DNA of 64,000 nucleotides, taken from the NCBI GenBank assembly GCA_045106555.1, contig JBGCET010000035.1, forward strand, positions 62,001 to 126,000, given 5' to 3'. Positions 8,808 to 18,982 of the stretch are shown piece by piece; position 1 is the stretch's first letter, and each line of letters opens with the position of its first letter. The stretch is from JANQOZ01 sp045106555. GTDB taxonomy: Bacteria; Pseudomonadota; Gammaproteobacteria; Xanthomonadales; SZUA-38. The translations under genes were made by a program, and so were the position numbers. The notes under the pieces are model-generated. The model was not told the DNA's origin and searched no databases. It saw only the letters and a list, made by a program, of their open reading frames with translations.

Positions 8808-10322
8808 TTATCCCAGCCGTGTGGCGATCTCCAGCGCTGCCCGTTCGCCGGATTCCAGCGCCGCTTCCATGCCGCGTTCAATCACCGCCGTGTGTTCGCC
8901 GGCAAAGTGAACGCGGCCGTGGGGCCTCGCCATTGTGCGGGCGAACCGGGCGATTTGCCCAGGTCGCCATGAGGCCCACGTCCCGCCTGAGTTAATGTCG
9001 CGCTGCCAGGACACAACCCGCAGCGGCGTAATCCCATCGGCGGCCTTCGGACGAATGGCGCGTAACTCCGCCATGCACTTAGCTGTTAGGTCGGCCGGCG
9101 AGAGCCGGTCTGCGTATAGGGCATCAGCGCCCATCATCCAAAATGCCGCCGTTGTCATTTCGCCATTGGCGCCGTAGGGGTACGTCAGGAACTGGCCAAA
9201 CGGCAGGTCTGTCCACATGGTGGGTGGTAACCCGTCGCGTTCCCAGAAGGGTTGTTCGATGGCACAAATAATCTGGGTGGTTGTGCTGTAGCCCAATGTG
9301 GCGACTGCTGTTGCCTGTTTGCCGCTTAGCGGCGGGTCAAACTTGAGATGCCGGGCGGCACTAAACGGCAGCGTCACCAGTGCTGCTCTGGCGTGAAAAC
9401 GTGTGCCAGCATCGGTTTGCACCTCCACCCCATCGTTACGGCCGCTAACGCCAACAACGCGCTGCCCCAGCCTAACGTCATTGTTTAGCGAAGCGGCCAG
9501 CGCTTCGGGCAACCGTTGGTTGCCCCCTTTAATGGCAAACACCTGGTTGCCGTTAGATTGATAGCGACCCCAGGTATGCAGCTGGTGAACGTGGAGCGCG
9601 GAGACGTCATCGGGATAGTTGCCGTAGCCCTGATTCTCGCCAATACCCAGCCGAATACTATTGGTGTCCAACCCGGCCTGGGTCAGCAGTTGGCGCAACG
9701 AAATGTCGTGTTTGGCGAACTCAGGTTTGATCCAGTCTGAGGTATGGCTCAGCGGGTTGAGTGGCGCGGCGGCGGCGCTGCGAAAACTCCATGGGAGGGC
9801 TGTTTTCAGTGTTTCAGGAAAAGGGTTGAGAGGGTGGGTGGGCCAATCCTCCACGCTAATCGCTTGACCGTTCAGATGCAGGATGGCCTGGTTTTTTGGG
9901 TCAGACAACTCAACGGCTTCCCGCGCTCGTGCGGGTCTGAGCTGCACGTCTAACTGACGGGCGACGTCGAACAGGCGTGCGTACATGGGCCCGATGATAT
10001 TGCCGCCGGCTTCCGGCGCTCCTGGCATATCGTCCAGGGTGTGAACTCGCCCGCCAACCCGATTGCGAGATTCCAAAACTTCCACTGTAAGGCCAACGCT
10101 CTGCAATATTCTGGCGGCGTTGAGGCCGGATAAACCGGCGCCGATGATGACAACGTCTGGGCGGATGGTTTTTGCCAGAGCATTCCCCGCGCCAGCAGCC
10201 AGCAGGCTTGCGCCGGCAGCTGCGCCGGCGAGGAAATCACGTCGGCTTGGCCGCAGATCATCCGCACTGGCGAGCGTCGCCGACCGGTTATCGTTGTGTT
10301 GGTTCTCACCACTTCGACCCAT
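8808..10322 (-). CDS. TAT-exported flavin amine oxidase
   Basis: 504 residues. A twin-arginine signal (SRRDFLAGAAAGAS) is followed by the FAD dinucleotide motif VVIIGAGLSGLNAARIL and the GG-doublet motif RNRVGGRVH. The C-terminal FAD motif appears as GRVHFAGEHTAV. These are the hallmarks of the monoamine oxidase / L-amino-acid oxidase family, which oxidises amines to imines with release of hydrogen peroxide. Folded export with bound FAD fits the TAT signal. Substrate not predictable. Divergent from the secreted repeat gene at 10457; transcribed alone. Confidence 0.85.
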   Translation of the reverse strand: MGRSGENQHNDNRSATLASADDLRPSRRDFLAGAAAGASLLAAGAGNALAKTIRPDVVIIGAGLSGLNAARILQSVGLTVEVLESRNRVGGRVHTLDDMPGAPEAGGNIIGPMYARLFDVARQLDVQLRPARAREAVELSDPKNQAILHLNGQAISVEDWPTHPLNPFPETLKTALPWSFRSAAAAPLNPLSHTSDWIKPEFAKHDISLRQLLTQAGLDTNSIRLGIGENQGYGNYPDDVSALHVHQLHTWGRYQSNGNQVFAIKGGNQRLPEALAASLNNDVRLGQRVVGVSGRNDGVEVQTDAGTRFHARAALVTLPFSAARHLKFDPPLSGKQATAVATLGYSTTTQIICAIEQPFWERDGLPPTMWTDLPFGQFLTYPYGANGEMTTAAFWMMGADALYADRLSPADLTAKCMAELRAIRPKAADGITPLRVVSWQRDINSGGTWASWRPGQIARFARTMARPHGRVHFAGEHTAVIERGMEAALESGERAALEIATRLG

Positions 10323-10456
10323 TCAGAGTCTCCATGCCCTATCGGGCCACTGTCAGGGTTAGAACGCTGACTATATACCAGCCCGCGCAGGGGTGTTGAT
10401 CCCGTTATGGCCCGCACTGCGCTTCTCCCAATGAAGCCAAACGTTTGGAGCATGTA

Positions 10457-11869
10457 ATGAATGCCTGTCGTATTTTGAAGGGTGTCGTCCTGTTGTTGCT
10501 TGCAGGTCAGTCAATGGCCGGCGTGGTGGAGACCGGGCCCGACGATTTTCGTCTGACCAATTTTGGGCCTGCGGCGGATACCTTCGCCTTCGCTGCGCGC
10601 CAGGATATGGTCTATAACTCCGTAGATGACGAGTACTTCGTTATCTTCCTCGGTCGCCGGCCTCAGGAGCCGACGTCTTTCGATGAGATTGAGGTTTATG
10701 GCTTAAGACTGACCACTGGCGGAACGCCAATTGGCGAGCCAACGCTGCTAACCGCTGTTGATGGCACTGGCAGCGCCGGCGGCGCTCCGCAAAACCGGCA
10801 GATTGTTTACGATCCAAACCGCAATGGCTATGTGTTGGTGTACAACGCCCAAGACAGTGAGTTTGGCGCAACCAGCACCGACATCTATGGTCAACTAATC
10901 AGCGCCTCGGGGTAGCCTTCGGGACCCACGTTTGTCATCGACAGCGAGGCGACGATCGATGCCCGTCCCGATGTGGCTCTCAGCACCGTCGACGATGAAT
11001 TTCTGGTGGTTTGGGCGCGTATTGGGGCAGCAAATACCGATCGAACTATCCGGGCCCGGCGCTTTGATGCCAGTAACGCTCAGCCGGTCGGTGACAGTTT
11101 CCGTGTTGATACCATCGATCAGGTCAAAGCCAATCCCACTGTGGCCTATAACAGCGACGACAACCAGTATTTGGTCGCCTGGTCCAACAATACGTTGCCA
11201 CCCCGTTTTCAGGTGCTGTCGGCGGAAGGCACGGCGCAGCTGGTGCAGGAGGTGGAGTTTGCCACCGCCGGATTTTACACCTCGCGCTCCCAGATCGTTT
11301 ACAACCCAGACTTGGGCGAATACTTCATCGCGTTTGCTCAGAGCGACCCGGCAGAGGGAATGGTAGCCGAGTCCTATGAAATGTTTGGGCGACGTATCAG
11401 CGCCGGCGGCAGCCCGCTTGGCGCCAGTAAGTTCAAGATCAGCGTGTCAGATTTTGTTGACCGATTCCTTCGCGCTGGCACCAATATTGATTGCGGGCCG
11501 GGCGGGCAATGTCTGGAAGCGGGTCGGCCGGGTTTGGCGTACGTTGCCGCCGAGCAATCCTATGTGGTGACCTGGAGCGGCACCGTAGATGTTCGCCGCG
11601 ATGGTGATCGGGAGGTACTGGTGCGGGCACTAAAAGCTGGGGTAAACCCGGCGCCTGGCGCGGACCAGACGCAAATCAGCAACATGGGTGGGGATGACAT
11701 CAACTTTAACGGCTTGTTGCCAAGTATCGCTGCCTCGCCCCAGGGCATTCTGGCTCTGTGGTGGGGGGACGACAATGCCAACGGTGGTATCGACAACAAG
11801 TTTGAGCTTTGGGGGCAGAATTTGACGCTGAGCGTGTTTGCCAGCAGTTTTGAAGGAGAAGATCCATGA
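10457..11869 (+). pseudogene. Secreted repeat protein interrupted by an in-frame TAG
   Basis: One frame runs from ATG 10457 (GGAG six bases upstream) to TGA 11869, broken only by TAG at 10913-10915. Both parts share repeats of the kind VYNSVDDEYFVIF / AYNSDDNQYLVAW, each followed by a strand such as RRISAGGSPLG, which suggests a beta-propeller-like fold. In the repeat alignment the stop sits where another copy has Ser (ASG-stop-PSG against AGGSPLG); TCG to TAG is a single change. The N-terminus has a signal peptide. The C-terminus ends in VFASSFE plus six residues, a tail shared with neighbours. Without readthrough, only a 152-residue fragment would be exported. Confidence 0.75.
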
Positions 11870-11870
11870 G

Positions 11871-13040
11871 TCAGAGCGGCGCCGCTTCAAAGCCATCGGT
11901 GAAAACCTGGATGGCGCAACCCTGATCAGGGCAGGGGTACACCTTAAGGTCGTCATTTCCGTCATCGGAGTAGCTGATAATCGGCCCTTCACCGGGGCGT
12001 AGCGCGATGGAGGTAAACTGACCGACGTCACCAGTTTGATCAACCCGGTCGGGTCTGCCGCTGGCGCAGCGAATGTCGTTGCAGAGATAACTCTTAAGGT
12101 CTCGATTGGCGCTATCGGAATAACTCATTACGGCAACGCCGTTCGCGTTGAGGGTCATGGATAAATGGGCACCCACCGAACCTGAGTCCACCGTTCGTTG
12201 GGTGGTTTGGGTGCAATCAATGTCGAGACAGTTAAGCAGCCGCAAATCGCTGCCGGAGTAATAGCTGATCAGTGGCCTACCGTCCGCCGGCACCACCGTT
12301 TGTGTGTAGCTGTTGGCGCCACTTCCAGCAATCGTCGCAGTGCCTGAAGCGCAGTTGACGTCGGCACAGCGAAAAACCTTCAAGCGGTTGTTGGGGAAGC
12401 CCTCCACATAGCTGATGATGGGCAGTCCTGAGCCAATCGCGATACTGGGAAATGTCCCCAGAGCGTTACTGGGAGAAGGTGCCGTATCGAGGATGCGAAC
12501 GGTGCCGTCACTGCACCCGTCATCGCTACAGTCGTACACCGCCGCGCTGGAGTCGGAACGACGGTAGAAGGCAATCATGGGTCTGCCGTCGTCGCGAATG
12601 GCGATGTCAGGGTAGCGGCCTGAGTTTGCCAAGTTTCGTTTGCTGGCAGTGCTGCAGACGGTGTCCCCACAGTCCACCAATTCCACGGCCACAGAACTAT
12701 TGGAGCGAAGCGCTATCAGCGGTCGGCCGTCGGTTCGGATGGCAATGCTGATTTCCAATGCGCTGGGGGCGATGGCCGATAGGTCGGAAACCTCAGAGGT
12801 TGAGCAATCACTGGTCAGGCAGTGGATGACTTTCAACGCGTTGTTGGCCTGAAAGGCGATGATGGGTAAATCGTCCTGGCCTATCGTGACCGCACTGAAT
12901 TGGCCGCTTATGCCATCACTATCAATGATGAATTGAGCGCTGGCGGTCGTGACCAAAAGGGTGGTGATGGCAAGTATCCCGACACATCCATTGGTGGTTC
13001 GTCGGATTAGCCGGGGGAGCCACGGGGCAATAGAGAACAT
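11871..13040 (-). CDS. Secreted repeat protein with Cys pairs and C-terminal DGFE tail
   Basis: 389 residues. Signal peptide to about residue 36, then roughly seven repeats of about 48 residues. Each has a strand pattern IAIRxDGRPxIxY, then LKVxxCxDxxC, so each repeat carries two Cys about five apart that could form disulfides outside the cytoplasm. The layout suggests a beta-propeller. The protein ends VFTDGFEAAPL. Its stop codon lies one base from the stop of the convergent gene at 10457-11869. No enzymatic motif is seen; function unknown. Confidence 0.7.
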   Translation of the reverse strand: MFSIAPWLPRLIRRTTNGCVGILAITTLLVTTASAQFIIDSDGISGQFSAVTIGQDDLPIIAFQANNALKVIHCLTSDCSTSEVSDLSAIAPSALEISIAIRTDGRPLIALRSNSSVAVELVDCGDTVCSTASKRNLANSGRYPDIAIRDDGRPMIAFYRRSDSSAAVYDCSDDGCSDGTVRILDTAPSPSNALGTFPSIAIGSGLPIISYVEGFPNNRLKVFRCADVNCASGTATIAGSGANSYTQTVVPADGRPLISYYSGSDLRLLNCLDIDCTQTTQRTVDSGSVGAHLSMTLNANGVAVMSYSDSANRDLKSYLCNDIRCASGRPDRVDQTGDVGQFTSIALRPGEGPIISYSDDGNDDLKVYPCPDQGCAIQVFTDGFEAAPL

Positions 13041-13160
13041 AGGTTTCCCAACGGTGTGAGTGGAATACCAATAATCTAGTGATGCCCTGGCGTTGAATCT
13101 TGACTAAAATGTAATGATTAATTTACCTCAATAAAATCAGTGCCTTGGGGGGGTAGGGGC

Positions 13161-14501
13161 TTACTTCACTCGGTTTGACGGGTAAACCACCATCATCAGG
13201 AGCAGCGAAAGCAGGTTAAAAAACGCCGGTAACAGAGCAAAACCTAGAACGACCCCGGCTTTGGCCTCATCAGTCTGAACGTTCTGGCCCGCGACAAATC
13301 CGGTGAATTCCAGTACCAGTCCAATCAGCAGCGTGCCGCCCAGGGCGAAGCCCACTTTGTCGACGATCGTAAATAACGAAGAGTAAAAGCCGGCTCTGGA
13401 TTGTCCCGACTCCTGGCGGTCTTTTTCCACGACATCGCTCAGTAGAGAAAAAACGGTGGTAAAGCAGGCGGATTGGAACATACCCATAATCGCGCCGCTG
13501 ACAAATACTCTGAGGCTGGCTTGCTCCGGTGAGTAGGCGATCAGGCACAGGGACACGGTGTATCCCAAGAGCCCCAGAATGTATACCGCTTTGCGTCCAA
13601 TACGGTTGGCGACGGCCACCCAAACCGGCTGCATGCACACCGCCATTACGCTGGTGAGCAGCACCATCACGCCAATGGTTTCCAGTGGCCGTTCAAACGC
13701 CAGGTTGAAGCTAAAAAGGTAGGCCAGCGTGGCATAGGCCATACCCATAGCGCACAACTGGCACAGAAATGCTCCCAGCAATCCCAGTGCTGCGCGATTG
13801 CCCAGCAGGGCCCGCCAACGCCCCTCCCTGTGGGTTGCCGGCTCCACAGGATCGGGTTGGCTGGCAGCCCGAACATCAATGTGACGGCTACCCCACCAGG
13901 CTATCAGCAGTGTGATTGTGCACAGCGCGGCCAGCACCCAAGACATCAGGCTGTAACCCTCAGCGCCGCCGCCAAATCGATCCACGAGCACTGGCGCCAG
14001 TGAAGCGGCAATCAGCAGACCAATGGCTGACATAGCCGTACGCCAGGCCATGGCCTGGGTGCGACGCTCAGCCTTTTCCGAGATTTCCGTGCCGAGGGCG
14101 AGGTGGGGTACCGAAAAAAGCGAGAACACAATCATGTAGGCGCCGAGCACCAGTGAAACCTGCAGTGCTCGGGCTGATTCTGAGAGCGCTGTAGATTCAT
14201 GGAACAACATCACCAGGAAGATCGGCGAAAGGGCAGCTCCGGCGATGAGTAAATGGCCACGACGATTGCTTTCCCGCAATCGGTCGCTGAGCCAGCCTGC
14301 GCCAAGATCAGCCAGAACGGAAACGATCAATTTGGGAATAAAAATGGCTGAGCCGGCCAGTCCCGGGCTAATGCCAAGAACCTGCGTCATGTAAAAAAGC
14401 AGCAGCAGGGACGGAACATCGCGATAGATCTGAACGGCAATTTGCCCGGTGGACCACGCCACCATACGTTGAGTGAGTTCAGTTTGCTGTGATGTAGACA
14501 T
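13161..14501 (-). CDS. MFS transporter, glycoside-pentoside-hexuronide (GPH) type
   Basis: About 446 residues with 12 predicted membrane segments. The loop GAGWLSDRLRESNRRGH is the MFS loop 2-3 motif, and the overall pattern matches Na+/melibiose-type symporters (MFS_2). The ATG at 14501 is chosen over one at 14567 because the longer version would overlap the divergent beta-helix gene, and the residues after 14501 begin the usual N-terminus (QRMVAWSTGQ). Probable cation-coupled uptake of a sugar or sulfonated/uronic substrate; no catabolic partner is adjacent. Confidence 0.8.
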   Translation of the reverse strand: MSTSQQTELTQRMVAWSTGQIAVQIYRDVPSLLLLFYMTQVLGISPGLAGSAIFIPKLIVSVLADLGAGWLSDRLRESNRRGHLLIAGAALSPIFLVMLFHESTALSESARALQVSLVLGAYMIVFSLFSVPHLALGTEISEKAERRTQAMAWRTAMSAIGLLIAASLAPVLVDRFGGGAEGYSLMSWVLAALCTITLLIAWWGSRHIDVRAASQPDPVEPATHREGRWRALLGNRAALGLLGAFLCQLCAMGMAYATLAYLFSFNLAFERPLETIGVMVLLTSVMAVCMQPVWVAVANRIGRKAVYILGLLGYTVSLCLIAYSPEQASLRVFVSGAIMGMFQSACFTTVFSLLSDVVEKDRQESGQSRAGFYSSLFTIVDKVGFALGGTLLIGLVLEFTGFVAGQNVQTDEAKAGVVLGFALLPAFFNLLSLLLMMVVYPSNRVK

Positions 14502-14566
14502 TTTTGTCGCCTTAAAGTCGATACAATTGCGCGCCCAAAGACTGGCACCTGGAGATAAGAAACACA

Positions 14567-15742
14567 ATGATCGCGAGCATTCGGTTGGGTTTGGTTTTGA
14601 GTATTTTTTGCGGATCGGTTTCTGCAGCCGCCATATTTGTCGACCCGGATAACGGCGACAACATGAATGACGGGCTGAGTGAGCAAACCGCGGTGGCCAC
14701 TGTAACCACTGCCCTGCAAATTGCGCAGGACGGTGACGTGATTAACGTGGCTGCGGGCGTGTATTCAGCTTCCAGTGGCGAAACGCTGCCGCTACGTTTT
14801 ACCGGAAACCTAACGATTGAGGGTGCCGGAAAGCGCGATACGGTGTTTGATGGAGAGGATGCCGAGCAGGTTTTCGCCGTGAGCACACAAGGCAGCGAAT
14901 CCATGCGGTTTGCCTCAATGTCTATCATCAACGGCGCCAGTGCAGTGGGTGCCGGGCTGAATATTTCAGCACCGGGTACATTTGTGTTGGAAGACGCCTA
15001 TCTGGAAGGCAACGTTGGCAGCATCGGCGGCGCATTTCATGCGCAAATTAACGGCGATCAGGATTCTTTGCTTACCTTTATTAACTGCACGTTTGTCAAC
15101 AATTCGGCAAGCATCGGGCCAGGCATCCATATTCAGCAAAATGGTGCGGGCGAGCACGATGTGCTGATTGAATCCAGTGATTTTCGAGGCCATAACCGAA
15201 CCGCTGTAGCGGTGTCGCAAAATGACGGTGGCAGTATTCTGACGATTCGCAGCAGTGTGATTGATGCGAACGATCAACTGGCCGTGCAGGCCGCCAATAG
15301 CCAGTTCAATCTGATTAATAGCACCTTGGTCGGTACCCGGGTGCTGGTCAACGGCGGTGCGGGAATGACCGTGGTGAACAGCGTACTGGCCCTTGATGCC
15401 GATAGTACAAGCACGGGTAATAGCGCACTGACGGTGGTTAGAGGCACCGGCGGCCTGGTGCGCGATTCCATAGTGTTTCCGCTCAATGTGGATCAGCATA
15501 CGGTTGGGCCCAATGTTTTGGCTGTGGATCCACAGCTGACCGCGACCCAACGCCTGAGAGTGGCGTCCCCGGCAAGAGATCGGGGAGACGACAGCGTCGT
15601 AAGTCCCGGGGCGCTGGATATTGACGGTCAATCACGCGTGGCCGGTACGTTCAGCTCGGTAGATGGCGGTGGATTGGTGGATCTAGGTGCCGACGAGATC
15701 GATGTGTTGTTTCGAAGCAGTTTGGAAGCCATCGAAAACTGA
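14567..15742 (+). CDS. Secreted right-handed beta-helix protein
   Basis: 391 residues with a signal peptide (about 1-20). The start of the mature region (IFVDPDNGDNMNDGLS, then AVATVTTALQIAQDGDVINV) is the DUF1565/parallel beta-helix entry found in pectate-lyase-like and polymorphic outer membrane proteins. Ladder-like Asn/Ser-rich turns follow (NNSASIGPG, FNLINSTLVGT). No catalytic residues of polysaccharide lyases can be identified. The C-terminus, VLFRSSLEAIEN, resembles the tail seen in three other secreted proteins of this window. Followed 18 bases later by the gene at 15761. Confidence 0.7.
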   Translation: MIASIRLGLVLSIFCGSVSAAAIFVDPDNGDNMNDGLSEQTAVATVTTALQIAQDGDVINVAAGVYSASSGETLPLRFTGNLTIEGAGKRDTVFDGEDAEQVFAVSTQGSESMRFASMSIINGASAVGAGLNISAPGTFVLEDAYLEGNVGSIGGAFHAQINGDQDSLLTFINCTFVNNSASIGPGIHIQQNGAGEHDVLIESSDFRGHNRTAVAVSQNDGGSILTIRSSVIDANDQLAVQAANSQFNLINSTLVGTRVLVNGGAGMTVVNSVLALDADSTSTGNSALTVVRGTGGLVRDSIVFPLNVDQHTVGPNVLAVDPQLTATQRLRVASPARDRGDDSVVSPGALDIDGQSRVAGTFSSVDGGGLVDLGADEIDVLFRSSLEAIEN

Positions 15743-15760
15743 TTGTTTAGAGGTGAACTC

Positions 15761-16618
15761 ATGAGCATTCGTTGTACGTTTTTTCTGCTGGTGATTGGAT
15801 TTGCCGCGGTACCCATTGCCGGGTTGACTGAGCAGGCTGATACGGTGAACTTTAGCTTTGGGAAAGAGCGCAGTTATGTTCAGACCCTAACGGTGACCAC
15901 AAAGCAAAATCTGATGGTAAGCCAGCCCCGAATAGAAAAAACCGTCAGCGTCTCGGAAATGACTTTGGCCAAGTCGGTGTCGGGCTGGACGATGAGCGTA
16001 AAGCCGGTTTCTATGGAGCTGTTTCAAGATGGCCGACGGGTCGGCGATCCGATGGCAAAGATGAAAGCGCGGATAGGGCTGACCTACCAACTCGATTCGG
16101 CAGGTCAACTCCAGGATATTGGTGGGTTCGATGAGTTTATCGCCGATCTGGCCAACGATATGGGTGAACCTATGGCTGACACCATGGCTCAGATGTTGGA
16201 CATTCCAGGCCTCAAAAATGTCAGCAGGCATGATTGGGATCGAAGGTTTGGCCTATTGGTGGGCAAGCAATTTGTGCTGGGCGAGAGTCAGGTCAGTCAG
16301 TCACTTTACGAGCTGCCGGACGGAACGGATGCCGTATATCCAGTAACCACCACCGTCTCCAAGGCGGTGAGTTGTCCTATACCTCAGTGCGTTCAGATTG
16401 ATGAAATATACGGCACCGCCCAAAACAACACGGTAACGCCGGAAGTGGGGTCGGGCGGCCCGGTTGTGACTGGAAATTCCCAGCGATTACTTAACGCTCA
16501 GACGATGGAGTATTTCGAATATGTCAGTTCGTTGAGAGTTCACTTTCACAAAAGTATTGCCTTTGATGGAAGCAACGCTGGGTACATCACGCAGACTCGT
16601 GTGTACGAGTATGAGTGA
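15761..16618 (+). CDS. Exported protein of unknown function
   Basis: 285 residues from ATG 15761, chosen because AGAGGTG lies a few bases upstream; an upstream TTG in frame has no such site. A signal peptide (about 1-25) is followed by a beta-rich soluble domain without a family I recognise. Two Cys in SCPIPQC could form a disulfide. Probably cotranscribed with the beta-helix gene just upstream (18-base gap). Convergent with serA, 12 bases away. Confidence 0.55.
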   Translation: MSIRCTFFLLVIGFAAVPIAGLTEQADTVNFSFGKERSYVQTLTVTTKQNLMVSQPRIEKTVSVSEMTLAKSVSGWTMSVKPVSMELFQDGRRVGDPMAKMKARIGLTYQLDSAGQLQDIGGFDEFIADLANDMGEPMADTMAQMLDIPGLKNVSRHDWDRRFGLLVGKQFVLGESQVSQSLYELPDGTDAVYPVTTTVSKAVSCPIPQCVQIDEIYGTAQNNTVTPEVGSGGPVVTGNSQRLLNAQTMEYFEYVSSLRVHFHKSIAFDGSNAGYITQTRVYEYE

Positions 16619-16630
16619 CTAACGGTCAAG

Positions 16631-17821
16631 TTATTGAAGCACTCGAACCTTAAGCACTCCGCCGATTGCGCGCAGCTGATTCTGAACTTCGTCAGGAATT
16701 GTGTCGCCGTCAACATCCAACAGGCTGTAGGCAAGGTCGCCGCGGGATTTATTGAGTAGGTCAGCAATATTTAATCCAGCGTCTGCCAAAACGCTGGAAA
16801 TTTGCCCCACCATATTAGGTACGTTGGCATTGGCGATGGCCAATCGAACAGCGTTACGAGTGCGTGGTAAAACGGCTTCAGGGAAGTTCACCGCATTGCG
16901 CACGTTGCCGTTTTCCAGAAACTCTCTCAAGGTATCGGCAACCATGATGGCGCAATTGTCCTCAGCTTCTGCCGTAGACGCGCCAAGATGAGGTAGCGCA
17001 ATCACGTTGGCGTGGTCTTTCAGCGAGTTGGATGGAAAGTCACAGATATAGCTGCCGATCTGTCCGCTATCCAGAGCTTCGGCGATGCCTTGATTGTCGA
17101 CAATTCCTGCCCGGGAAAAATTTAAGATCACGCCGCCACGGCCCATCAAATTCAATCGAGGGCCATTCACCAGATCGCGGGTTGCGTCCATCAGCGGCAC
17201 ATGAACCGTGATCATGTCTGCGCGGGCAAACAGGTCATCCAGCGACACCGCCTGCTGGACGCCAGCGGTTAGCTGCCAAGCCCGTTGCACGGTGATTGCG
17301 GGATCAAACCCCAACACGTTCATGCCTAACAGGTGTGCTGTGTTGGCCACCTCAACGCCTATGGCCCCTAGGCCGATGACGCCAAGGGTTCGCCCGGGCA
17401 GTTCATAACCTACGTAGGTTTTTTTACCCTTCTCCACCGCCTCATCTAACGACGCGTCGTCGCCGGAGAGGTTTTGGGTGTATTTCCAAGCCTGACATAT
17501 ATTGCGTGCTGCCAGCAGCATGCCCGCAATGACCAGTTCCTTCACGGCGTTGGCGTTGGCGCCCGGTGCATTAAAGACCGGGACACCCTGCTGGGAAAGC
17601 TTGTCGATGGGTATGTTGTTAGTGCCGGCGCCGGCTCTGCCCACGGCCAGCAAGCTGGTGGGAATATCCATGGCGTGCATATTGGCCGAGCGAACCATGA
17701 TGGCATCGGGATGGCTGATTTCCGACGCCGCTTCATACCGTTCTCTGGGTAGCCTGTCTAAGCCCTTGGCGGCAATGTTGTTCAGTGTCAGTACTTTGAA
17801 TGGCGCCGTTTTCATGTTCAC
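16631..17821 (-). CDS. serA: D-3-phosphoglycerate dehydrogenase
   Basis: 396 residues. Two-domain D-2-hydroxyacid dehydrogenase with the NAD motif LGVIGLGAIGVEVANTA, the Arg of NFSRAGIVD, and the His of ALPHLGAST as catalytic base; a C-terminal ACT domain (from VPNMVGQISSVLADAGLNIA) can give serine feedback inhibition. Catalyses the first step of serine synthesis. A GTG at 17821 overlaps the serC TGA (GTGA) and sits six bases after GAGAG, so it is a likely start; ATG 17815 is the alternative. Second gene of a serC-serA operon. Confidence 0.9.
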   Translation of the reverse strand: MNMKTAPFKVLTLNNIAAKGLDRLPRERYEAASEISHPDAIMVRSANMHAMDIPTSLLAVGRAGAGTNNIPIDKLSQQGVPVFNAPGANANAVKELVIAGMLLAARNICQAWKYTQNLSGDDASLDEAVEKGKKTYVGYELPGRTLGVIGLGAIGVEVANTAHLLGMNVLGFDPAITVQRAWQLTAGVQQAVSLDDLFARADMITVHVPLMDATRDLVNGPRLNLMGRGGVILNFSRAGIVDNQGIAEALDSGQIGSYICDFPSNSLKDHANVIALPHLGASTAEAEDNCAIMVADTLREFLENGNVRNAVNFPEAVLPRTRNAVRLAIANANVPNMVGQISSVLADAGLNIADLLNKSRGDLAYSLLDVDGDTIPDEVQNQLRAIGGVLKVRVLQ

Positions 17822-18900
17822 GTGTGGCTCTCTTCAAATGCTTTCATGTAACGCACCAACGCTTCCACGCCTTCTTTGGGCATGGCGTTATAGATGCTTG
17901 CCCGCATTCCCCCTACCGATCGATGACCCTTAAGTTGCAGCATGTGTTTTTCTTGGGCGCCGGTAAGAAACTTACTCTCCAAATTCGAGTCTTTCAGAGT
18001 GAACGGCACGTTCATCAAAGAGCGGTTTTCTTTGGCTACCGGACTTGAGAAGAACTCGCTGGTGTCCAGCAAGTTATAAAGCAGGGCGGCCTTCTCCTGG
18101 TTTCGAGATTGCATTGCCTCAAGTCCACCGCGAGACTTTATCCACTGAAAGACAAGACCTGCGATATAGATACCGTAGGTGGATGGAGTGTTGAGCATGG
18201 AATCTTTGTCAGCCTGCAGTTGATAGTTAAATACCGTTGGCGTGGCCGTTGCGGCCTGCCCGATCAGGTCGTCCCTGACGATGACGATGGTCACGCCGGC
18301 GGGACCGATGTTTTTTTGCGCGCCGCCATAAATCAGACCGTAACGAGACACATCCACCGGACGGGACAACAGGTTAGAAGACATGTCGGCCACTAAAGGA
18401 ACATCGCCTGTGTCCGGAACAAAATGGTATTCCACGCCGCCAATCGTTTCATTGGCGCAAATGTGAACGTAGGCGGAACCTGGATCCAGCGACCAGGTGT
18501 CCGGATTGGGAATGTGAGTGAAATTGTCTGATTCAGACGTTGCGGCAACGTTAACCGAGCAATAGTTGCTGGCCTCTTTGATGGACTTCTTAGACCACGC
18601 GCCAGTATTGACGTAATCCGCCTGAGTTTTGCCGCCCAGCAGATTGAGCGGCACCAGCGCGTTTTGGGCGGTAGCGCCACCCTGCAGGAACAGCACCTTG
18701 TAGTTCTCCGGGATGGTCATCAGGTTCCGCAGATCGGTCACGGTTTGTTCGTAAATGGATAAAAACTCTTTGCCTCGGTGGCTCATCTCCATCACCGACA
18801 TGCCGGTCCCCTGCCAGTCACACATCTCTTCGCTGGCCTGTTGCAGAACTTCTAATGGCAACATTGCCGGACCAGCACTGAAATTGAACGCCCGATTCAT
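17818..18900 (-). CDS. serC: Phosphoserine aminotransferase
   Basis: 360 residues from ATG 18900, where the conserved N-terminus RAFNFSAGPAMLP begins; a longer frame to 19023 has no family residues. Class V PLP aminotransferase with the Lys of YGGAQKNIGPAGVT binding PLP, and the C-terminal substrate pattern GHRSVGGMRASIYNA. Converts 3-phosphohydroxypyruvate to phosphoserine with glutamate. Overlaps serA by four bases, so both serine enzymes are made together. Confidence 0.93.
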   Translation of the reverse strand: MNRAFNFSAGPAMLPLEVLQQASEEMCDWQGTGMSVMEMSHRGKEFLSIYEQTVTDLRNLMTIPENYKVLFLQGGATAQNALVPLNLLGGKTQADYVNTGAWSKKSIKEASNYCSVNVAATSESDNFTHIPNPDTWSLDPGSAYVHICANETIGGVEYHFVPDTGDVPLVADMSSNLLSRPVDVSRYGLIYGGAQKNIGPAGVTIVIVRDDLIGQAATATPTVFNYQLQADKDSMLNTPSTYGIYIAGLVFQWIKSRGGLEAMQSRNQEKAALLYNLLDTSEFFSSPVAKENRSLMNVPFTLKDSNLESKFLTGAQEKHMLQLKGHRSVGGMRASIYNAMPKEGVEALVRYMKAFEESHT

Positions 18901-18982
18901 GATATTTGCGCCTTTTTCGTTGATTAAATATTCGACAACCAAGTGTACGGCAAGGGCAAATAGCCGCAAGGCGTAAGCAATG

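Noticed and set aside
10913..10915. TAG read as pyrrolysine or another recoded residue
   Set aside because: No pyl genes or recoding hairpin in the window, and TAG ends several normal genes here; a nonsense mutation or sequence error is simpler.
11439..11799. Minus-strand open frames inside the secreted repeat gene
   Set aside because: They are antisense to clear repeats, start with no ribosome site and have low-complexity Arg/Pro composition.
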